Source of the DNA: Alphaproteobacteria bacterium
GTDB taxonomy: Bacteria > Pseudomonadota > Alphaproteobacteria > Rhizobiales > JAJRRF01
DNA: 36,487 bases
NCBI GenBank assembly: GCA_024279735.1
Contig: JAJRRF010000274.1
Location: 1 to 36,487, forward strand
Direction of reading: 5' to 3'
Within the stretch, counting starts at the first letter, position 1. The number at the start of each line of letters is the position of its first letter. Position numbers and translations under genes: made by a program. Positions 25,841 to 33,823 of the stretch are shown one piece after another. Below the pieces are notes generated by a model, which worked only from the letters and a program-made list of their open reading frames with translations, ran no database searches and was not told where the DNA came from.

Positions 25841-25859
25841 GAGAGAGAGAGAGAGAGAG
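25841..25859 (+). repeat. GA dinucleotide microsatellite
   Basis: A run of nine and a half GA units, in a non-coding gap about 40 bp past the stop of the minus-strand membrane protein gene. Confidence 0.9.
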
Positions 25860-25899
25860 GCATCACCTGGCCTTATCCCGTTGCAGCTGCCACTCTTGC

Positions 25900-26283
25900 T
25901 CAGCTCATTATTTCCTTATTTTTGAGGCAGAGGACAAGACCCTTCAACATCCGGTACGCAAACCACAGAAAGAGAGAGCCAGCCGCAAAAAAAATAATCA
26001 CAAGGCGCATGACTTCCCCTTTTTCAGATTCACCCACCAAAGAAAAAGAGGCTGCATCAATATTTAACAGCACAAGAACAAAACCCAATAACAGGACTGA
26101 AAAGAAAAAGAACCGCTTCGCGGACTGTAGCTGCCAGACAATATGTGTGCCTTCCCATCCTGACATTTTCCTCATCTGAAACCCAAACAGAAAGGCTGCC
26201 ACAAAACTTAGCCCCATTGTGACACCTGTCACAAGATAGCCAATATAAACCATCAGCACATATCTTTTCTGGTCACTCCACAT
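25900..26283 (-). CDS. Small membrane protein, unknown
   Basis: A 127-residue protein with three hydrophobic segments (about 10-31, 55-75 and 92-112). It has a loop MRKMSGWEGTHIVWQLQSAKR between the first two. The layout resembles DUF4870-like bacterial membrane proteins, in which a similar 'E.H...Q.R' loop occurs, but this is only a likeness. The start is ATG 26283 with AGAGG eight bases upstream. It lies 41 bp downstream of the OsmC-like gene and is probably the last gene of an smc-osmC-membrane protein transcript. Confidence 0.7.
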   Translation of the reverse strand: MWSDQKRYVLMVYIGYLVTGVTMGLSFVAAFLFGFQMRKMSGWEGTHIVWQLQSAKRFFFFSVLLLGFVLVLLNIDAASFSLVGESEKGEVMRLVIIFFAAGSLFLWFAYRMLKGLVLCLKNKEIMS

Positions 26284-26324
26284 AACCAAGCCTCTCTGAA
26301 ACTCACAATTTATCTTCAGGTAGC

Positions 26325-26732
26325 CTAAACCTCAGGCGGGGTGTCTGCCTTGTTAAAGGCCTTGATAGAGACCTCTACACATTCGCCAATTGTTCTGGAA
26401 ATGGTACATTGGTGCGCCGCCCGCTCGACAGAAGCCAGGCGTTTTTCGGGCAGTTCTGGCCAATAGACCTCCATATTGATCGACTTGTAGACATTCGGGT
26501 CGCCGCCAAATTCCCAGGACAGCCGCATCACGATATTCTCAATATCAACATCAATCCGCAGGCCGTAATGGTCAATCACTGCAAAGGTGCAACGCGCATG
26601 ACAGGCCACCCACAGCCCAAGCGCAGACAAATGGGGCATCTTGCCAACCAGCTCAATATCCCATCCGCCCTCATGCAAATCATAAAGCCGCAACTCTTTT
26701 TGGCCAAGCACCTGTATTTTCATCTGTCCCAT
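26325..26732 (-). CDS. OsmC-like protein
   Basis: A 135-residue OsmC/Ohr-fold protein. The two family Cys positions fall at ALGLWVACHARCTFAV (about 40-55) and AAHQCTISRTI (about 110-120), the latter like the 'CPVS' site of OsmC. OsmC and Ohr proteins reduce organic peroxides with a Cys pair; sub-families without a proven reaction are common, and this is one of them. The start ATG 26732 has AGGACAGGA just upstream; ATG 26723 is an alternative. The gene begins 70 bp after the smc stop and probably shares its transcript. Confidence 0.8.
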   Translation of the reverse strand: MGQMKIQVLGQKELRLYDLHEGGWDIELVGKMPHLSALGLWVACHARCTFAVIDHYGLRIDVDIENIVMRLSWEFGGDPNVYKSINMEVYWPELPEKRLASVERAAHQCTISRTIGECVEVSIKAFNKADTPPEV

Positions 26733-26802
26733 TCCTGTCCTGTTGTTTTCACTGGCCTTTCCCCTACCATAAAAACCCAGAACCCATAACGAAAAATTAT
26801 GC

Positions 26803-29800
26803 CTACCCCACTTCCCGCAACCTTTCTGCATCTTCCAGGTCGACAGAAACCAGCATAGAGACCCCCTTGTCGGCCATGGTGACACCAAACAGGCGGTTCA
26901 TCCGTGCCATAGTCTGGGGATGGTGGGTTATCACCAAGAAGCGGGTGTCGGTCAGGCTGTTCATTTCATCCAGCAGGTCACAGAACCGTCCCACATTTGA
27001 ATCATCCAGCGGGGCATCCACCTCATCCAATACGCAGATTGGCGAGGGGTTGGTCAAAAACACCGCAAAAATCAGGCTCATCGCTGTCAGGGCCTTTTCA
27101 CCGCCAGACAGCAGGGACAACACTTGCGGTTTCTTGCCAGGCGGCCTGGCAAGAATTTCCAACCCAGCCTTGAGCGGGTCATCAGACTCAATCAGTTCCA
27201 GACGCGCCGTCCCACCGTTAAACAGGGTGGCAAACAGCTTTTGGAAATGGGCATTCACAACTTCAAAGGCCTCCAGCAACCTAGCACGCCCTTCCTTGTT
27301 CAAGCTTGCAATAGAGCCGCGCAACTTGGCAATCGCCTGTTCAATATCTTCTATATCCTTGGCCATCGAACCCGATTGCGCTTCCAGTTCCTCCAGCTCA
27401 AGGTCAGCCCGCAAATTAACACTGCCCAGCCTGTCGCGTGAGGATTTCAGCTGTCCCAGGGATTTTTCTATCGCTTCTGGCGTTGGTAGGCTGCTTTGGT
27501 CAGCAATCTCGGCGATCCCCAGACAGCCCTCCGGCAGGCAGCGGAACTGTTCCTTGATCCTGCAAACCAGTTCAATCCGCTTCTCACGGCTGCTTTCAAG
27601 CTTGGCCTCGGTGCGGGCGCGGGCTTCGCGGGCATTACCAAGATCATTACTGAGCTGCACCAAAGCCTTGTCATGATCCCTGAGCTGGTTTTGCGCCTCC
27701 TGCAAGGCATCGGCGGCCTCACGCCTGTCCTGCTCTGCCCCAGCAATCTTGTTCATAAAGGCAGACTGCTTTTCAACCAGGTCTTCAGGGCTGGTTTCCA
27801 GAACAAGCAACTGCTCAGCAACATCCTCAAGACGGTCTTCCAGTTCCCCAATATGGCTACTCGCGGCATCCTTGCGGTTTTGCCAGCGTTCCAGCTCTAT
27901 TGTTATCGCTGACAACCGCGCATTTCGCTGTTCATGCTCCCGTGCCAGGGCATTGAGAAGAGCCTTGGCCTCACTATAGTCGTGACGCGCTTCGTCAGTC
28001 TGGTCACGGGCAATATCAAGTTCCTGCTGCAAATTCTCCAAGTCACGCCCTGTTTCCAGCAATGGCGCAAGCCGTAATATTTCCTGCGACGCGCTCTTGA
28101 GCTGGCCTTGCAGGCTGGCCTGTGTTGCCTCATGGCTGGCACGGCTTTGGCGCAACTCACCCAGCTTATGCTGTGCCTGGGCAAGACCGTCGCGTGCCTG
28201 CCCTATCTGGGCACGGTTTTCCTCAACACGCAACATTAAATCCTGTTTCTGGTTACGCGCCTCGTCCAAGATCATATTGACCTCTTCAAAGTGCGCATTG
28301 GCCTGCTCAACGGCAGTAAACTTGCCCTCCAGCCCTTGTTTCAACTCCTCAAGACGGTTGCGCTCTTCCAGTCTTTTGGCGGCTCCCGACAGGCTTTGGG
28401 CAGAGCGGGTATAGCCATCCCAACGCCACATGTCCCCATCAACCGAAACCAGCCTTTGTCCTGGCTGCAACTGCTTTTGCGCCCCATCCCCTTCAGCCTG
28501 ACTGATAATGGCTGTATGGCCGAGCCGCGCCTTTAGGTGAGTGGGAGCCTCGACAATTTCTGACAACAGTTTCACTTGCCCCTGAAAAGAAGACACGCCA
28601 GAATCACTGGCGACATTTTTCCAATGGGCAGGGGCTTCCTCCTCAACCGGGTCTTCCAGCTCTTCACCAAAGGCCGCAACAAGAGCCGCTTCATAACCAG
28701 GCTGAACCTGCACCATGTCTATAATGGCTTGCCAACTGCCATCGCCGCCTTCAGGGGTCAACAGCTTTTCCAGTGTCGTTATTTCAGTTTCCAGCTTTTG
28801 CGCATCCATCCGCGCTATCGAAAGCAGTTCCTGTTTTTCTGAACGCTGGCTGTCATATTCCGCCAACAGCACCTCCTGGCTCTCTAGCTCTTCGCCCGCT
28901 TCTTCAAGCTGATCCTGTGCCTGCTGCAATAGCTCCCCAAGTTCACTGACAGACTGCTCCAAAGTTTCGCTGTCTCCCAACAAGGCCAAAGTCTTATCCA
29001 GTTCAACCAGCTGGTTTTCCAGCGTCTCTTGCCTGTTCTGCTCAGACAACAGGGCCGTTTCCGCCTGTCTTATTTGCGCTGTCATCTCCGCATGGCGGGT
29101 GGTCAGAACAGCCAGGTTCTCCTCTGCCCCCTGCATGAGAAGCTGAGCCTCATCCAGGGCAAGGTGCGCCTGTTCCTGCCTATTTGTCCCGCCCTCACCC
29201 ACAGCAAGACTCTCTTGTTCCTGCCTAAGGGTTTGCAGGCTTTCACCTGCCTCAATGACCTGCTGTTTCTCCCGTTCGGTATCTTGCTGGAGTTGCCCCT
29301 GCTGCTGGGAAAGCTCCTCTTCACGAGCCTGCCTACGCTCCTCTTCTTGTGTCAATGCCTTATGCTCAATATTCAGGCGTTGCAGAACGGCAGCCGCAAT
29401 CGTTTCCTTCTCCCGCAATGGCTGGAGGGTCTCTGACTGGCTTTCCTGTAAAGCGCGCAACCGCGCCTCTGACTGGCTATGCTCACCCACCAGTTGCAAG
29501 GCCTGCTGAAAAGCCTGTTCAGCCGCCTCAACCCTGGCATGGGCATATTGCCACTGCACATAGAGCAAGGTTGCCTCACTTTGGCGAATTTGCGCAGAGA
29601 GATTTTTATACTGGGCAGCCTGGCGCGCCTGGCGTTTCAGGCTGTTGACCTGGGTGGAAAGCTGCCCCTGAATATCCCCCAACCGCTCCAGGTTGGTTTC
29701 TGTATTCTTCAGGCGCAATTCAGCTTCATGGCGGCGGGAATAAAGACCCGATATGCCTGCCGCTTCCTCCAGAATAACCCGCCTGCTCTGCGGTTTACTA

Positions 29801-30261
29801 TTCACAATCTCACCAATACGTCCCTGTTGCACCAGAGCTGGAGAACGTGACCCTGTTGAGGCATCTGCAAACAGCAACTGGACATCCTTGGCACGAACCG
29901 GCAGGCTATTGATTTTATAGTCAGACCCCTTGTCGCGCTCAATGCGGCGACTGATCTCAATAATATCACTGTCATTAAAGGCAGCAGGAGCCGTGCGTGA
30001 ACTGTTGTCCAGTGTCAGCACAACTTCAGCAACATTGCGTGAGGGACGCTTGTCTGTACCAGAAAATATCACATCATCCATGCCAGAGCCGCGCATATTC
30101 TTATAGGAGGTCTCGCCCATCACCCAGCGCAAACCTTCAAGCAGGTTGGACTTTCCGCAGCCATTTGGGCCAACCACACCCGTCAGCCCCTCGTCAATGA
30201 GCAGCTCAGAACTTTCGACAAATGACTTGAACCCTACCAGTTTCAGGCGCGTAAATTGCAC
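26803..30261 (-). CDS. smc: Chromosome segregation protein SMC
   Basis: An 1152-residue SMC ATPase. Walker A GPNGCGKSN is at 31-39. Two long coiled-coil arms flank a short hinge region near 500-610, of the type seen in alphaproteobacteria (PGYEAALVAAFGEELEDP). The C-terminal head has the signature LSGGEKALTAMS (about 1051) and Walker B CVLDEVDAPLDD (about 1076), then LVITHHPQTM. SMC with ScpAB compacts and separates sister chromosomes. The start is GTG 30261 (protein begins MQFTRLKLVGFKSF), with GGAG eight bases upstream; the frame opens six codons earlier at TTG 30279. ScpA and ScpB are not here. Two small genes follow in the same direction. Confidence 0.96.
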   Translation of the reverse strand: MQFTRLKLVGFKSFVESSELLIDEGLTGVVGPNGCGKSNLLEGLRWVMGETSYKNMRGSGMDDVIFSGTDKRPSRNVAEVVLTLDNSSRTAPAAFNDSDIIEISRRIERDKGSDYKINSLPVRAKDVQLLFADASTGSRSPALVQQGRIGEIVNSKPQSRRVILEEAAGISGLYSRRHEAELRLKNTETNLERLGDIQGQLSTQVNSLKRQARQAAQYKNLSAQIRQSEATLLYVQWQYAHARVEAAEQAFQQALQLVGEHSQSEARLRALQESQSETLQPLREKETIAAAVLQRLNIEHKALTQEEERRQAREEELSQQQGQLQQDTEREKQQVIEAGESLQTLRQEQESLAVGEGGTNRQEQAHLALDEAQLLMQGAEENLAVLTTRHAEMTAQIRQAETALLSEQNRQETLENQLVELDKTLALLGDSETLEQSVSELGELLQQAQDQLEEAGEELESQEVLLAEYDSQRSEKQELLSIARMDAQKLETEITTLEKLLTPEGGDGSWQAIIDMVQVQPGYEAALVAAFGEELEDPVEEEAPAHWKNVASDSGVSSFQGQVKLLSEIVEAPTHLKARLGHTAIISQAEGDGAQKQLQPGQRLVSVDGDMWRWDGYTRSAQSLSGAAKRLEERNRLEELKQGLEGKFTAVEQANAHFEEVNMILDEARNQKQDLMLRVEENRAQIGQARDGLAQAQHKLGELRQSRASHEATQASLQGQLKSASQEILRLAPLLETGRDLENLQQELDIARDQTDEARHDYSEAKALLNALAREHEQRNARLSAITIELERWQNRKDAASSHIGELEDRLEDVAEQLLVLETSPEDLVEKQSAFMNKIAGAEQDRREAADALQEAQNQLRDHDKALVQLSNDLGNAREARARTEAKLESSREKRIELVCRIKEQFRCLPEGCLGIAEIADQSSLPTPEAIEKSLGQLKSSRDRLGSVNLRADLELEELEAQSGSMAKDIEDIEQAIAKLRGSIASLNKEGRARLLEAFEVVNAHFQKLFATLFNGGTARLELIESDDPLKAGLEILARPPGKKPQVLSLLSGGEKALTAMSLIFAVFLTNPSPICVLDEVDAPLDDSNVGRFCDLLDEMNSLTDTRFLVITHHPQTMARMNRLFGVTMADKGVSMLVSVDLEDAERLREVG

Positions 30262-30484
30262 CAGACAAACTCCTGCCAATAGCGTGTGATTATAACAAAC
30301 GTCCCATTATAATGCACATCGGCCACCTATTGGCAAGTTACAGGCCATTCACTGGGGGATAAGTCGCACTCATGCCAGCCTCTCATTGGGGAAAAGACAT
30401 TCCTCCAAACTTTAATATTGACGTTAGACTGCCATATGCTGCAAAACTTTGGCAACTGACACCTTTTCAGGACAAAATAAAATT

Positions 30485-31822
30485 ATGACTGTAAAAGTTC
30501 GTTTTGCCCCCAGCCCGACTGGAAAACTCCATGTCGGCAATATCCGCACTACCCTGTTTAACTGGCTTTATGCCCGCCATCATGGCGGTGTGTTTATCCT
30601 GCGGCTTGACGATACAGACAAGGTACGTTCCACAGCAGCCTTTGCCCAGGGGATCAGGGATGACCTGGACTGGCTTGGCCTGGAATGGGATCAGGAGTTC
30701 AGCCAATCAGAACGCTTTGAACGTTATGATGCTGTGACCCAGGGTCTCAAGGACAGCGGGCGGCTCTATCCCTGCTATGAGAACCCCGATGAACTGGACA
30801 GGAAACGCAAACGCCAGCTCGCCCAGGGCAAGCCCCCGATTTATGACCGTTCCGCCCTGAAGCTCACAGACAACCAAAAGACAGACCTTGAGGCTGAAGG
30901 CAGGACAGCGCATTGGCGTTTCAAACTGGAAGAAAGGGACGTTTCCTGGCAGGATCTGGTACGAGGCGACCAGCATATTGATGCCTCTTCCCTGTCCGAC
31001 CCTGTACTGATACGCGGCGACGGCAGCTATCTCTACACCCTGCCCAGTGTGATTGATGACATAGACATGGCCATCAGCCATGTGATTCGCGGCGAAGACC
31101 ATGTCTCCAATACAGGGGCGCAAATCCAGATTTTTGAGGCACTTGGGAGAAAACCGCCTATTTTTGCCCACCATAACCTGTTGGTCAAGGCAGACGGGCA
31201 GGCTCTGTCAAAGCGTTTCGGGGCATTATCTGTAGAATCCCTACGTGAGGACGGACTTGAGCCTCTGGCCATTATTTCCCACGCCGCCACTATCGGAACT
31301 TCAGACCCAGTTCAGGCCTTTCCTGAGCGCAAAAAGATAGCGGAGAATTTTGGGTTTGATAAACTGTCCCGTGCCCCTGCCCGGTTTGATGAGGAAGAGT
31401 TACGCGGCCTCAATGCCAAACTGCTCCATATCCTGCCTTATGAAAAAGTCAAAGGAAGGTTGTCAGAAATAGATAGCCGGCTTGATGAAAAGTTCTGGCA
31501 GGCTGTCCAGGCCAACCTGTCTGTGTTTGAAGATGTCAGAACCTGGCAGGAAGTTGTATATGACCAGATTGATCCAGTGATTGAGGACGGGGAGTTCTCA
31601 GACCAGGCCGCAAAACTGTTGCCTGACGGAGAACTGGACGACACCAGCTGGAAAACTTGGACCAGCGCGGTGAAGGAAACAACAGGACGCAAGGGCAAAA
31701 GCCTGTTCCATCCTCTTCGCCTCGCCTTGACGGGACAAGAGCGCGGACCTGAACTGGCCGCAATGCTCCCGCTTATGGGGCGAGACAAGGTTCTCAAACG
31801 TCTTAGCGGACAAAGAGCCTGA
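30485..31822 (+). CDS. gltX: Glutamyl-tRNA synthetase
   Basis: A 445-residue class I synthetase that charges tRNA with glutamate. The HIGH-type motif is in RFAPSPTGKLHVGNIRT (6-22) and the KMSKS-type motif is in ADGQALSKRFGAL. The sequence around LREDGLEPLAIISHAATIGTSD is that of one of the two GluRS types that many alphaproteobacteria carry; one type may charge tRNA-Gln for the amidotransferase route. The protein is shorter than E. coli GltX (471). The start ATG 30485 gives MTVKVRFAPSPTG, as in the family; codons from 30449 are in frame but not family-like. It is divergent from smc and converges with the GNAT gene. Confidence 0.95.
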   Translation: MTVKVRFAPSPTGKLHVGNIRTTLFNWLYARHHGGVFILRLDDTDKVRSTAAFAQGIRDDLDWLGLEWDQEFSQSERFERYDAVTQGLKDSGRLYPCYENPDELDRKRKRQLAQGKPPIYDRSALKLTDNQKTDLEAEGRTAHWRFKLEERDVSWQDLVRGDQHIDASSLSDPVLIRGDGSYLYTLPSVIDDIDMAISHVIRGEDHVSNTGAQIQIFEALGRKPPIFAHHNLLVKADGQALSKRFGALSVESLREDGLEPLAIISHAATIGTSDPVQAFPERKKIAENFGFDKLSRAPARFDEEELRGLNAKLLHILPYEKVKGRLSEIDSRLDEKFWQAVQANLSVFEDVRTWQEVVYDQIDPVIEDGEFSDQAAKLLPDGELDDTSWKTWTSAVKETTGRKGKSLFHPLRLALTGQERGPELAAMLPLMGRDKVLKRLSGQRA

Positions 31823-31850
31823 AGACCCCTTATTCAGAAAAGTTCACTTT

Positions 31851-32462
31851 CTAAATATGCTGGGCAGGATGGGCGTTGGTTTCGCCTTCGCTCTCTGTCT
31901 CTTTCTCTTGCCTCTTCTTGTTCTTGTCACTCTGGATTGGCTTAACCTGTTTTTGCATGATCGCAACAGGCAGGAAGATTTCTGTTCCAGCTGCCTCTGT
32001 GTCGTGAATGATGAGTTCATAGCCACGGGCTGTAAAAAAGGAACTGGCATTGAGGTTGGCGCGTACCATTAAGGTTGTAAATCCAGCCTCACGGGCAGAG
32101 GTTTCTGCCTTTTTCAGCATCAAGCTGCCAATGCCTTCACGGGCAAACAGGGGATGGGTATATATTGAGGTAATATATGCTGATTTTTCGCCTGGATCAT
32201 GCTCTGTCCAGCCAGATGTACCGACCAATTCATTATGAATCCAGGCTGTCTGTAATTTTTGGTACATCAATTCTTTGGCATATTGCCCGGTTTCAATAAG
32301 AGCCATACGTGCTGCAAGCTCCATATCCGAATGATAGGCAGTGCCAAGCACCTTTACAGACAATCGGTGCAAATAACGGATAGAGGCAAAGTCATCAATC
32401 GTTGATGGCTTGACTGTAATCATGTTTGTAATACTGTGAGACAGTGTAGTTGTATGTACCAT
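31851..32462 (-). CDS. GNAT-family N-acetyltransferase
   Basis: A 203-residue protein with one GNAT domain (about 14-160). The acetyl-CoA loop is FAREGIGSLMLKKAE, followed by LMVRANLNASSFFTARGY. Such enzymes transfer acetyl groups from acetyl-CoA to amines; the acceptor is unknown. A C-terminal tail of about 30 residues is very charged (SDKNKKRQEKETESEGETN) and lies beyond the domain. The start is ATG 32462 with GAGGGC just upstream; frames upstream to 32558 lack a ribosome site. It converges with gltX, 28 bp apart. Confidence 0.85.
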   Translation of the reverse strand: MVHTTTLSHSITNMITVKPSTIDDFASIRYLHRLSVKVLGTAYHSDMELAARMALIETGQYAKELMYQKLQTAWIHNELVGTSGWTEHDPGEKSAYITSIYTHPLFAREGIGSLMLKKAETSAREAGFTTLMVRANLNASSFFTARGYELIIHDTEAAGTEIFLPVAIMQKQVKPIQSDKNKKRQEKETESEGETNAHPAQHI

Positions 32463-32792
32463 TTCGCCCTCATTTATTAGTTGTATATTACGATTAGATC
32501 GTTTGAATTTGGGTTTATGATGGTATGAATTTGGAGATACAAAGGCCATATCTTGCACAAGGCCTTTATACTCACCAGGACAAGCCCCCTCTTTTTAAGT
32601 GCTGAAAAACCTTGGTGAAAGCAGGGTTGACAGGCTTGTCCCTGAATTGGCAACAGCAAAATATATGGAATTGCCGCCAAAGTACCTGGCTTTATGGCAC
32701 AACACATAATTTTGCCTCAAAATATTCAGGCAATTATGTCCAAAAAGCAGGTCTTCCCTAAACATTATAATATTCTTATGTTTTAATACTTA

Positions 32793-32880
32793 GAGCACCC
32801 TCCAAATGAACCAAATCGCTTAGCTTGTTCTTTTGCTCGCCAGCGTCGTTTCAAAAATACGTGTATAGCCCGCAGTCCAG
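32793..32880. repeat. GGACAC-ended repeat, partial copy
   Basis: GAGCACCCTCCAAATGAACC, then AATCGCTTAGCTTGTTC and CGTCGTTTCAAAAATACG align with the left half of the copy at 32970. The right half is missing. Confidence 0.55.
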
Positions 32881-32922
32881 TCCAAGATTTTCCTGTCACC
32901 TTGATAGCCAAACACAAAAAAA

Positions 32923-32945
32923 CCCAGTCCTGGCTTCAGGACGGG
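32923..32945 (-). terminator. Bidirectional terminator-like hairpin
   Basis: CCCAGTCCTG and CAGGACGGGG form a stem with one mismatch around GCTT. An A-run precedes it and TTTTC follows. It most likely ends the DUF2892 transcript on the minus strand, through the repeat at 32970-33124. Confidence 0.65.
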
Positions 32946-32969
32946 GCTTTTCTTGAGCTATCTTTGTTC

Positions 32970-33124
32970 GGACACCCTCAAAAATAACCGAATCATTTAG
33001 CTTGTCCTTTTATCCGTCAGTGTCGTTTCAAAAAGTCTTGCATAGCTCGCTATACATCCCTTTTTGACCTAACTGACAAACAAAATTACTGCGCTATCTT
33101 GATCCTTTATTTCTGCTTGTATCC
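32970..33124. repeat. GGACAC-ended repeat, full copy (155 bp)
   Basis: The ends are GGACACCCTCAAAAATAA and, complemented, GGATACAAGCAGAAATAA, an imperfect inverted repeat. Inside, TCAAAAAG (33030-33037) and CTTTTTGA (33059-33066) enclose an ATAGCTCGCTAT hairpin. Ends and parts recur at 5523-5579 and 32793-32880. No open frame inside. Confidence 0.65.
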
Positions 33125-33134
33125 TTACCAGAGT

Positions 33135-33338
33135 CTATCGCATTCCCAGCTTTCTAAAGATCCATGTCATTGGGCATAGCCCAGTAAGGCCAGACTGGAA
33201 CAGGTTTGCCCCGATAAAGGCTGTGAACCATAGCAAGCTTGGTACGGTAATATCAATATGTCCAAGATAATGTGCCGCAGCCAGGCTCAGCATAATGAAT
33301 AGGCCTGCCATTGACATTGTAAGACTTTGTGCAGTCAT
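33135..33338 (-). CDS. DUF2892 (YgaP-type membrane domain) protein
   Basis: A 67-residue protein with two membrane segments (about 8-24 and 31-50) and the motif LTGLCPMTWIFRKLGM, the family mark of DUF2892, which is the membrane half of rhodanese fusions such as YgaP. The conserved Cys is in GLCPM. The start ATG 33338 has GGAG nine bases upstream. It may anchor a rhodanese in the membrane, but no rhodanese gene is adjacent; one is at 5120-5494. Confidence 0.88.
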   Translation of the reverse strand: MTAQSLTMSMAGLFIMLSLAAAHYLGHIDITVPSLLWFTAFIGANLFQSGLTGLCPMTWIFRKLGMR

Positions 33339-33562
33339 GAAATTGTGCTCCCAAAAGATGATTGTCCAGAACCAAAATGATAAACAACCGTTATTGTTAT
33401 ACAGCCTGTCCTGTCAATATACGGAAGATATTCTTTCGCAAAAGAGGGATGAAAAGACTAAGCACTTATAATTATTTACTATTTTGCCTGAATTATTATT
33501 GATTAATATCACCTACTATAAGACAGATAGAGCAAAAACACCATTGATTTATTGTTCATCCC

Positions 33563-33595
33563 AAAAAAGCCCCTGACAAGGCAACATCCTTGTCA
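33563..33595 (-). terminator. Terminator after the 17-kDa antigen gene
   Basis: TGACAAGG (33574-33581) and CCTTGTCA (33588-33595) form a perfect 8-bp stem around six bases. The minus-strand transcript then reads GGGGCTTTTTT. It lies beyond the palindromic repeat cluster. Confidence 0.75.
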
Positions 33596-33632
33596 GAAGA
33601 TTTTTCATATTTAAAGAACATCTCTCTATCTT

Positions 33633-33749
33633 GTCATCCCAAGACGCAAGATCTTAGGATCTACACTGTGAAGATTGCAGATATAAACCAGCTTTGCCAA
33701 AAGGCCAAAATCTTCAGCATGGATGGCAAGATCAAAGTCTTGCCATGAC
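33633..33749. repeat. BIME-like nested palindrome cluster (copy 2 of TCAAAG unit)
   Basis: Three nested or adjacent stems are visible: ATCCCAAGA/TCTTAGGAT (33636-33660), TGAAGATT/AATCTTCA (33669-33716), and ATGGCAAGA/TCTTGCCAT around TCAAAG (33723-33746). The outer arms GTCATCCCAAGA and TCTTGCCATGAC are also inverted repeats of each other. The right unit has the same loop and flanks as 221-242. Confidence 0.7.
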
Positions 33750-33823
33750 GAAAATGAAAAATAGAGTGTGGGTCAGCCATCACTTTAACACTTAAATCAA
33801 CGCTGTTAATATTGCGGGTATCA

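Larger units (their letters stand above)
25345..25899. other. Gap with a MITE and a GA microsatellite
   Basis: The 555-bp gap holds a 228-bp MITE (25404-25631) and a GA repeat (25841-25859). A 61-codon minus-strand frame at 25681-25866 contains KDKRNYGIHTNIRDCKAYG, but it reads through the GA repeat, has no ribosome site and matches nothing I know; it is not called. Confidence 0.5.
32463..33134. other. Repeat-rich gap
   Basis: The 672-bp gap holds two copies of the GGACAC-ended repeat (32793-32880 partial, 32970-33124 full) and a terminator (32923-32945). The upstream 300 bp should contain the GNAT promoter. A 76-codon minus-strand frame at 32477-32707 overlaps the leader and is not protein-like. 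Confidence 0.5.
33339..33823. other. Gap with terminator and palindromic repeat cluster
   Basis: The 485-bp gap holds the DUF2892 promoter region on the left, a terminator (33563-33595) and a nested palindrome cluster (33633-33749). No coding sequence. Confidence 0.5.

Noticed and set aside
25681-25866. 61-codon minus-strand frame with KDKRNYGIHTNIRDCKAYG
   Set aside because: It reads through the GA microsatellite, lacks a ribosome site and matches no family I know.
32477-32707. 76-codon minus-strand frame upstream of the GNAT gene
   Set aside because: It overlaps the leader of the GNAT gene in another frame and has no ribosome site or protein pattern.
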